64,000 bases of DNA, from contig MSED01000007.1 in the NCBI GenBank assembly GCA_002099365.1, forward strand, positions 558,001 to 622,000, read 5' to 3'. The stretch's first letter is position 1, and each line of letters starts with the position of its first letter. The notes under the pieces were generated by a model. That model searched no databases. It saw nothing but the letters and a program-made list of their open reading frames with translations, and was not told the origin of the DNA. Shown one piece after another: positions 57,004-64,000 of the stretch. The translations under genes were made by a program, and so were the position numbers. This stretch comes from Phialophora verrucosa (lineage: Eukaryota > Ascomycota > Eurotiomycetes > Chaetothyriales > Herpotrichiellaceae).

Positions 57004-58362
57004 CTAAGCTCGGCAGCCGTCCATCTCGACGTCCTCCTGCTCCATGACTTCCTCTTCGTCCTTCTCCTGTCTCTTTCTCTTCTTCTCCTGCACTCGTCCA
57101 GACTCCCGAAGTAATGCCTCCATCTTCAACTCGCATCTGCGCTTTTCCAGGAACTGTGCAAGGGTCAATCGCTGCTGCGGTGCAGGCGGGAACACGGACA
57201 ATCGATCCTGAATCATCATCATCATGTACTCAGTGCGTTCTTCAGCGTTGAAGGCCATCTGGTGGGTATCGACAATGGTAGCCTTCTTGAGACCGCGGAA
57301 GTTGTACAGGACGACGCGGAGCTTCTGGCGCCAGAGGACGAGCTCTTCTCGACGGTATTCAGCTTCAATGCGTTGACAGACAAGGTCAACTGACTTCCAC
57401 TTCTCAAACAGGAGGGTGAGTTCCGTGAGTTGGTGACGCTTCTGAAGCCAGGCGAAGACGCTGTGCCAGAGCTCTTCTTGGCTTTGGTCAAAATTGGTAA
57501 CGTCAGAATCCCTGAGGCTGGGCCACCCGCATTGCAAAGAGCATGCAAGTCGTCGGATGTTCGAAAAGTTCACCTCTCCAATGTGCTTGAACCACCAAAG
57601 GCAGTTGATCGGATCCTCAAAGTAGAACAAGTGGTTGCCGTAGAGCAAACGACTTCCAGCGTCGCGGAATTCCTTGTTGACGAGCATTGCTGAGATGTTG
57701 ATGTTGATGTTGTCCTGCTTGACAACATCACTCCACCCAGTCCTAATGTACCCAGCCATCATGCCTTGGCGGTAGTATGGGCTAATGACGTTGTTGTTGA
57801 CCTTATCACCCGTCACGCGTCCAACATCAAAGACGTCTTCGAAGAAACGCTTCTTGTAGTCCGGTCGCTCATTTTGCAACATCTTCCAGAGGCGGGACCC
57901 CGCTGACTCGGGTAGTGTGCTGACATTCGACGCTTGAGATGCAACGTCAGGCATTCGCGAAGTAACATGAACGTCCGTGCTGTCGATGGTGGGTGGAGGT
58001 GTGACGCTGGGTCTCTGAATTGCCGCAGCGTCAAGTTGAGAGTAGAAGCGCTTAGGTGCTCCCTCAAGTTCGAGCGTAGGCAGGTCGGAAGATTGGAAGG
58101 GGGGAGTGGCCGTTCTCTTCGGTGGCAAAGCCGGCCCAAAGAAGTACTCGTACGGCTCGGGGTGAGTGATGTCTCCATCAGTGCTTTGATATAATTAGTG
58201 GGATACCAGTTTAGAGGGGCAATCAGGGGATGGGTTCGATGACGCTGGAAAAAGAAGGCTCAAGAGAAGAGCCATTGAGGTTTGTTTGTTTGGTTATTAA
58301 GACTGGACTTACTCTGATCGAACGCTTCTGGCCACAGCCGGTTTGCTCAAACAGCTACCCAT
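57004..58362 (-). CDS. F-box/2EXR-like protein with N-myristoylation-type start
   Basis: Exon 1 is 58362-58313 and exon 2 is 58183-57004, joined through a 129-nt intron (GTAAGT...CTAAT...AAAG), giving 409 aa. The start is MGSCLSKPAVARS, with Gly2, Cys4, Ser6 and Lys7, matching the N-myristoylation consensus with an adjacent palmitoylation Cys. An in-frame ATG at 58500 would bury this motif inside a 46-residue extension. The middle carries NISAMLVNKEFRDAGSRLLY followed by GNHLFYFEDPINC, like the F-box/2EXR-type fungal proteins that list conserved 'NKxFRxE...LLYGxN.F' blocks. The C-terminus is a Glu/Lys/Arg coiled segment with KKRKRQEK, which could be a nuclear signal or coiled-coil charge. The exact role is unknown. 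Confidence 0.7.
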
Positions 58363-58797
58363 CTCTTGCTGGCAGGTTGAGTTGTCCTTGTTGTTGGCTT
58401 GTGGCTTCTCAACTGAAGGTAAAGTGAAAGATGTAAATGAGAAGACGCCAAAGTTGTTTGCGTCTGTGTCTACCGCTGCGTCTTCAGGGCTGACCGCCAT
58501 AATGAGATGCTTGTCGACGACGATGATGTCGCTGCGGACAGGTGAAAGGTCTTGGCGTAACAACTGGTAAGAAGAAGGTATTGTCGCGACAGTGCGTAAG
58601 AGGGAGAGGGTGTGGTCGTGACGACTTTGTTCGGGTGAGAAAATTTGATGCGACGACTTGTAACGACGAAATTACGGAGACGAAGGTAAGGTAGAACAGT
58701 GACTGAAAACGGGCTGCGACGATACTGTCACTTGTAGCCTTGGCAAGGGTGTTTTTGGTAGTGAAGGATGCCATCTGCTGTTGTCCACAGCTTCTGT
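58363..58797. other. Intergenic, no gene called
   Basis: Upstream region of the F-box-like gene. The minus-strand ORF 58774-58484 (starting MASFTTKNTLAKATS) has no domain and no splice link that improves the neighbouring model, so it is not called. Confidence 0.4.
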
Positions 58798-59739
58798 TTA
58801 GCTTCTGAAGGTCCTAAAGGCTTCTGCAACCGTCATCCCATGATGGACTGCTTCTTTCACTTTGTCGTCGTCTGCGACAAGCTTTGGGATAAGTGCAAGG
58901 GTTTCATCAACCAGTTCTTGCGGAATAACTACCACACACCCTTCTGCAGGGTCGAGGAAGAGAATGTCGCCCTGGAGTGGTGTGAGGAAGAGGCGAGTCA
59001 AGCTTTCAGACTGCAGGACGCACCGGAGACACGCTGACACCAGTTATTGACACTGGGATGTTGCGTGCATACACTGTTGATTCGGCATTGGTTCCGACAG
59101 TGGACTTCCCCCGGGCGAAGATCTGAACAGTCAGGACGCCTCCACGGAAGAGTGGCAGGATCAAGAGGCAAGAACATCGTCGAACAGAGACGACTTCTCA
59201 CTCACCGGCAATTGAGAGTCCTGCAACTCGGCCATATCTCTCACACGACCACCGACGACACAGCCAGCTACTCCTCTTGCTTTCATTCTCTGGGCCATTA
59301 TGCCTCCGACCGCTGCGCACTTTTGACCTTCAGGCTGATCAATGACCACAATGGATCCTGGTTCCGTCAAGTCTACCCAGTGACTTCCCTTCGGAACGGT
59401 ATTTTCTGTAGGCGGTGGAGAGGAAGGTGGAGAGATCTTCGACACCAGTTTCAGAGTGCAGGCGGGAGCGACCACCTTCCCGCCATGTGGCGATGGGATA
59501 GGGCCTTCTTTCGTTTCAATCAAGGACCAAATGAAATGGAATTCCCGTCCTACCGATGTCTGCAAGATACCCCGCCCGAGCAACCTCGCCTGCTCTCGGC
59601 TTCTGGAGCTTCAACAATGCATCCGACACCTGCGTTCGTAAGTCTACTTAAAATTGGTATGCACCGATTGCCTTACATCGCAAGCTGAATATTCTTTCAG
59701 ACGACGGAGCTTGTCCTGTAGCTCTGTTGCGGTACTCAT
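58798..59739 (-). CDS. RraA / HMG-aldolase family protein (5 exons)
   Basis: Member of the RraA-like family, which includes 4-hydroxy-4-methyl-2-oxoglutarate/oxaloacetate aldolases. Exons are 59739-59677, 59629-59554, 59507-59206, 59122-59024 and 58971-58798, with introns of 47, 46, 83 and 52 nt. All are in phase, total 714 nt, 237 aa. The fold's blocks are in order: MSTATELQDKLRRLKEYSAC, SDALLKLQKP, GSIVVIDQPEGQKCAAVGGI, MAQRMKARGVAGCVVGGRVRD, FARGKSTVGTNAES, and GDILFLDPAEGCVVVIPQEL. The RVRD metal/substrate motif is kept, but the residue two before it is Gly where family members usually have Asp (VVDG). An upstream in-frame ATG at 59853 would add 38 residues with a basic leader. Confidence 0.88.
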
Positions 59740-61511
59740 TCTGGACAATCGGCGGCAAGGCCTCTGGGCCGGGGAAAAGCCAGTGCTACGGACGCAGAGA
59801 ATTGTGTTGTGTAGGGGCAATCTTGCGGCAGCAGAGCAACTGCACTTGAGCATGATCGTGCATCAACGTTGATAAATTAGGGAGGAAACCAAAGAAACTG
59901 TTGATACGGAGTACTTGACTAAGAAGCATTTCTCGGAGGCCGGACTTTGGCTGGCCGACATCGGCATTTCTGGGCAGTGGTGCGACATTCATCTTGTACT
60001 GGTTCCAGCATTGTATCTATTTATCACCACGTTGGTAGGAACAGCGCAAGCGTGGTGGATACGAAAGCCACAGATACATGATTGAAATCCAAAAACTGTT
60101 CACAATGGTCTACACGTCGAGCGAACAATAGAGAGCTTGCCCACACACTCAGCAATGATGGTGCCGGATTCCAGCTATGTCCTCTATCGAGAGGGCCTGT
60201 CTCAAATCGAAGCCCAATAAATTGCGGGGAATGGACACGCAGAAGAGTTGGGTTCGAAAGAATCACATGGACAAAGCAGGAAACATTGAAGGTTTGATTG
60301 CTCGCTGCGCATTGGGACTGCCCATTGCTGTTGATTGATCTCTAAAGCATCCCTGCCCTCCGTTAGGAGAACTAAAACTCCTCCGATATTTGCCTTGCCA
60401 TGATGGCATATGTACAATACCTCCTGGGGAGGTATAAAGCGGCTGTGAATGGAGGGAGAGATCAAGTGATTCGAGGCTCGGCCTGGGTATAAAGTCAGTT
60501 TCATCAATCGAATAATCCGGGTTCCGTTTGATTGACCTTCCATCTGCTATTCACTGAACAGTTGTTAGCGCTATTGCAGCACACAGAGTCTGCATGGTGA
60601 ACTGACCTTCAAATGCTGCTGGTGCTGCCACTGCGTCTGATTGCCCTCTGATCTTGCCAGTCAACCGGTAATCTCGCTCCATCACTATTAGCGTAAGCAT
60701 GCTAGCCAGGAATGTATCTCTCTCTTGCACCCACTTTGTCTATCCCAGACATCCAATTGTCTCCGCGGTTGCTTGAAGTCATTTGCGTAGTATCGTATTG
60801 ATGCGAGGCCAGCACCCTGTCATGTCTTTTAGCTCCAACTCCAATGCTTCGTCAAGCGAGGACCCCATACTGTGACGCCGAACATGCCGACCATAATCAC
60901 ATATGGCAGGAGTGCTTCAAAGGGTACACCCATGATTAAGGTCGGCGGGAGGCGCAGAATCAGGCGACTCTGCGGATAGAACTGGAGCAAAGAAGACTGC
61001 GGAGTGGTGCAAGGGTAGAAGGTGTGTTCCCTGCAGCTCCTGATGACGGCGGAGAAGCTCTTCTTGTCTTGCTGTTGGTGTATGTGCGGTTCAAGTTGGT
61101 AATTGCTTGCGTGGTGCAGATTGATCTCACGAATGCACTTTCCTCGATACGGGCATCAGTCACGGCCGCTTTTACACCTACCTCAACATGGGGATGCGGT
61201 CGTCGCCAGATTGCACTGCGACTTCCAAACGTCTTCAGCGAGAGCAAAATCGTTCTAACAGGAGATATTATTCTTTCGACGTGTAACTTCTATATCAGAT
61301 TACAGTGATAATACCTCTAAATCCTTGCGATCGTTGTTGCGCTCGTCCTCACGCGTCGAACGATCCTTGCCCTGCAAAGCGCCCCTCCACGCCCTCACCA
61401 TTCTCGTTGCGCCAGAGACTCTCCCTGGAGTTGCGCGCAAGTTCACCTAGGCGCATTGTGTCGCTTATAACATCAGTTTGTCATCAAGAGCGGTCGAGCG
61501 TTGAGAGAACT
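59740..61511. other. Long divergent intergenic region, no gene
   Basis: About 1.8 kb between the RraA-family gene and the MYST gene. Short ORFs on both strands lack domains. A TACGGAGTA motif lies at 59905-59913. Confidence 0.45.
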
Positions 61512-61612
61512 ATGACCCTGAAAACCACATCGTGATGGTTGCCCTCCCTCCACCCACGCACAAACGGACCCACGCCCTGAGAAACGCTTTCGCTGGTCTA
61601 TGCCGCCTCTAA
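61512..61612 (+). promoter_or_regulatory. Two tandem upstream ORFs before the MYST gene
   Basis: uORF1 starts at 61512 and has 7 codons, ending TGA at 61533-61535. uORF2 starts at 61535, so stop and start share an A as TGATG. It has 25 codons and ends TAA at 61610, overlapping the main ATG at 61600 in another frame. If the leader is transcribed as drawn, uORF2 would compete directly with the main start. Confidence 0.4.
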
Positions 61613-64000
61613 TTTCCGAAGAATTGGACGAGCTGTCCAGCGTCTGCACAGACGTCGCGACTCCAGGTATCGAGGAGCCTGAGACGACAGCCTCGGTCGG
61701 TGCGCTCAGCCAACCCATGAGTCGAGAGACACCGAAGCCACCGGCGAACAGTCATAATGCGTCAGAAGAGAGCCAGAAGGTGCTGTTAGGTTCGGATCAA
61801 CCTCACGTACATGCGGCTGCACCGGAGGACTATGACCTGGGGGAGCAGCTTCAAAGGTCGGCACAAGAAGGACTTAGCGAGGCTGACATGGAAGCCCGTG
61901 TTGATGAAGAGAATGTTGCCGAGGCCGCTGGGTTGCAGGCCGATGGGACATTGGATATCACAATGACCGATGCGGACGCCGAAGCCGAGCCAGATGACGA
62001 AATGCCAGAAAATGATATGGCAGCCGGCGATGCGGAGATTGCGAACGAAGATTCACAAGCCGATCAAGACGCCGAAGGCGAAGAAGATGTAGATCTAGGG
62101 AAAGAGAATGGAGAAGGAGAGAGACATGAAACTGAAGACAAAGAAAGCGCCGCAGATGGAGAGGAAGAGGGAGAGGAAGGGGAGGGCCAAGCAGAGCCGG
62201 GGGCAGAAGAAGCTGGTAGCGACAGCGACGAAAGCTCGGGGAGTGACGAGCGCGAAGTTGAGTCATCTCCTCCACTGTCCAAATCAGTGTCGAGATCTGG
62301 GTCGCCATCCGGATCCGGGTCAGTGTCGGAGTCGGCATCGGAGTCTCGTGGGGAGGATGAAGAAGAGGCCCCAGAAGAAGCCAAAGAAGCCCGGACAGAG
62401 TGCATGTTTTGCCAGCAGACCGACGCTCCAGCTGGCCAGGATGATGAACTTGAATTGACCTGCTTGGAGTGCAATAATCGCGCACACTTGAGATGCGCCC
62501 AAGACAAGCAAGCCGTGAAGGACGACGGCACCTCTCACTGGCAATGTCCGGACTGCCTGAAAAAGATCGCACAGTCCGAGTCACCCAGAGAACGGGCTGC
62601 AAGGTCCAAGAACTCCGCTCCACGACTTGTTAGAGACTTGTTGCCCGTCACGCGTGGCGTGCAGAGGCCCAACTCACATTCAATCTTTGCGCAGCCGCTG
62701 ATATCGGAAGGCGAAGATGGAGGCCGTGCTCTGAGAAAGAGAAAATCTCCCACTCAAGAACCTGCGCCGGTTGAGAAGAGGCGTCGAAAAGCCACAGAAC
62801 GCGCATCAGCCGTCGCGACGACAAGTGCTGCGCTGTCGGTGGACAGCAGTACCTCTACAACCATGTCAACGCGCAGATCGAGTCAGATGAAAATCACCAA
62901 GCCGACAGCCCGAATCCTGCAACATCGACCCTTCAACAAACCTCCGCCTCACAAATTCATTCTTGCTTTCCGATTAGATCAGCCACGGATCGAAGCCATC
63001 CTGAGCAAGCCCTCTCGCCCTGGTCGACGCAGAGAAAGGAAAGCGCAACAAAAGAAGAAGGAACAAAAGATCCCGGCTCCAGTCTACCAACCGCCCGTCC
63101 CCAAATTCCCTGCCTTGCCGACACACAACCTCATTTTCCCCTCCGCATTCACCGACCGCGAGGCCGAACTCAATGCCAAACCGTACGGTGGCATCCTGTC
63201 AGAAGCGGAAGCCGACACGTCGCGCTCGTTACCACAGCTCAAAGACCGCGAAATATTCGAGATCGCAAGGAAGGAAGCAGAAGAAGAACGAAGAAGAACG
63301 TCTGCTGCAGCCGAGGCGGAGATCAACGGAGGAGTCGACGCTGCAGCCACCCCTGGCGCAACATCATCGACCACAAAACCCAATCGATCGACCGTGTCGG
63401 GGCCGCCCAGCAAGATCAAGTGCATCCAGTTTGGGAAGCATGTCATCGACACGTTCTATGCCGCGCCTTACCCAGAAGAATATTCACACGAGTCGAGGCT
63501 GTTCATCTGTGAATTCTGCCTCAAATACCTCCCGTCCGAGTTCGTGGCGTATCGACATAAACTGAAATGTCCCGCCAAACATCCACCCGGGGACGAAATA
63601 TATCGCGATGGGACCGTCTCGGTATGGGAGGTCGATGGGCGCAAGAAGACCGAGTACTGCCAGTGTCTCTGCCTTATGGCCAAGATGTTCCTTGGCTCAA
63701 AGACTCTCTACTACGACGTGGAGCCGTTTTTGTTCTACATCCTCACAGAGTACGATGAGCTAGGATACCATTTCGTCGGCTACTTCAGCAAGGAGAAACG
63801 TCCAGCCAGCCAGAACAATGTATCCTGTATCCTTGTGATGCCGATTCATCAGAGGAAAGGATACGCTACATTTCTAATTGATTTCTCGTATCTGCTTACC
63901 AGGATTGAGCGCAAGGAGGGGTCGCCCGAGAAGCCATTGTCCGATATGGGTCTCACGGCGTACCGCTCCTACTGGGACTTGACCATCTCGCGACATCTAC
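61600..64000 (+). CDS. MYST-family histone acetyltransferase (Sas3/Mst2-like), partial at right edge
   Basis: Nuclear lysine acetyltransferase, probably the catalytic subunit of a NuA3/Mst2-type H3 acetyltransferase. The frame is open with no intron from ATG 61600 to the window end (800 codons seen). The N-terminus is disordered, and residues 110-260 are dominated by Glu, Asp and Ser. A PHD-like zinc finger follows (CMFCQQTD near 268, then CLECNNRAHLRC, then CPDC). Basic clusters KRRRK and RRRERK come next. The MYST domain starts near 610 (KCIQFGKHVIDTFYAAPYP) and includes its C2HC finger (CEFCLKYLPSEF...YRHKLKC). It continues with FLFYILTEYDELGYHFVGYF, the catalytic-Cys segment NNVSCILVMP (Cys near 743), the acetyl-CoA loop QRKGYATFLIDFSYLL, and the Glu-containing PEKPLSDMGL. 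The C-terminal remainder lies outside the window. Confidence 0.95.
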   Translation, partial: MPPLISEELDELSSVCTDVATPGIEEPETTASVGALSQPMSRETPKPPANSHNASEESQKVLLGSDQPHVHAAAPEDYDLGEQLQRSAQEGLSEADMEARVDEENVAEAAGLQADGTLDITMTDADAEAEPDDEMPENDMAAGDAEIANEDSQADQDAEGEEDVDLGKENGEGERHETEDKESAADGEEEGEEGEGQAEPGAEEAGSDSDESSGSDEREVESSPPLSKSVSRSGSPSGSGSVSESASESRGEDEEEAPEEAKEARTECMFCQQTDAPAGQDDELELTCLECNNRAHLRCAQDKQAVKDDGTSHWQCPDCLKKIAQSESPRERAARSKNSAPRLVRDLLPVTRGVQRPNSHSIFAQPLISEGEDGGRALRKRKSPTQEPAPVEKRRRKATERASAVATTSAALSVDSSTSTTMSTRRSSQMKITKPTARILQHRPFNKPPPHKFILAFRLDQPRIEAILSKPSRPGRRRERKAQQKKKEQKIPAPVYQPPVPKFPALPTHNLIFPSAFTDREAELNAKPYGGILSEAEADTSRSLPQLKDREIFEIARKEAEEERRRTSAAAEAEINGGVDAAATPGATSSTTKPNRSTVSGPPSKIKCIQFGKHVIDTFYAAPYPEEYSHESRLFICEFCLKYLPSEFVAYRHKLKCPAKHPPGDEIYRDGTVSVWEVDGRKKTEYCQCLCLMAKMFLGSKTLYYDVEPFLFYILTEYDELGYHFVGYFSKEKRPASQNNVSCILVMPIHQRKGYATFLIDFSYLLTRIERKEGSPEKPLSDMGLTAYRSYWDLTISRHL

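Noticed and set aside
58484..58774. Minus-strand ORF starting MASFTTKNTLAKATS as an extra first exon of the F-box-like gene
   Set aside because: No donor or acceptor joins it in phase, and it would displace the lipidation-type start MGSCLSK.
1..64000. tRNA or rRNA genes and CRISPR arrays
   Set aside because: I scanned for T-loop-like GGTTCRA segments paired with an acceptor stem and for spaced repeats and found none convincing; CRISPR is not expected in a fungus.

Overview
The window is from a filamentous ascomycete (Pezizomycotina). The evidence is compact genes with short introns (about 46-130 nt, GT...CTRAY-like branch...YAG), the gene families present (HET-domain protein, Zn2Cys6 regulators, fungal P450, Caf120/Skg3, Pob3), and a Tc1/mariner transposon copy destroyed by transition mutations as in repeat-induced point mutation (RIP). 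The class within Pezizomycotina cannot be fixed from this sequence. Most genes were rebuilt by reading splice sites; in those models the exons join in phase and the summed lengths divide by three.

Layout. 0-8.3 kb: two lineage-type hypothetical genes (1824-2955 minus; 4892-6416 plus). 8.3-16.2 kb: accessory block with a cytochrome P450, a 5'-truncated alpha/beta-hydrolase remnant, a HET-domain gene, and a divergently transcribed four-helix membrane protein. 17.3-32.8 kb: mostly housekeeping genes on the minus strand: a Sec7-PH ArfGEF, a Caf120/Skg3 PH protein, a small Zn2Cys6 protein, the FACT subunit Pob3, and an unrecognised gene. 34.3-36.1 kb: a 14-helix MFS transporter. 36.1-45.5 kb: about 9 kb with almost no convincing coding sequence. 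45.6-54.3 kb: trans-aconitate methyltransferase, the RIP-damaged transposon, then a full-length Zn2Cys6 regulator followed by a salicylate-hydroxylase-like FAD monooxygenase. 55-64 kb: beta-carbonic anhydrase, an F-box/2EXR-like protein with a predicted lipidated N-terminus, an RraA/HMG-aldolase-family protein, and the first 800 codons of a MYST acetyltransferase (Sas3/Mst2 type) cut by the window edge.

How genes may work together. The Zn2Cys6 factor at 48.6-51.2 kb probably regulates the monooxygenase just downstream. Pob3 and the MYST enzyme are both chromatin factors, and the Sec7 and Caf120/Skg3 proteins both carry PH domains. No backbone synthase (PKS, NRPS, terpene cyclase) is visible, so the P450, MFS and monooxygenase do not form a recognisable secondary-metabolite cluster. 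The most unusual points are start and isoform signals: a start codon apparently split by an intron in POB3, two candidate N-termini for carbonic anhydrase and for the methyltransferase, a myristoylation-type N-terminus on an F-box-like protein, tandem upstream ORFs before the MYST gene, and a Tc1/mariner relic flanked by a 6-bp rather than TA duplication.
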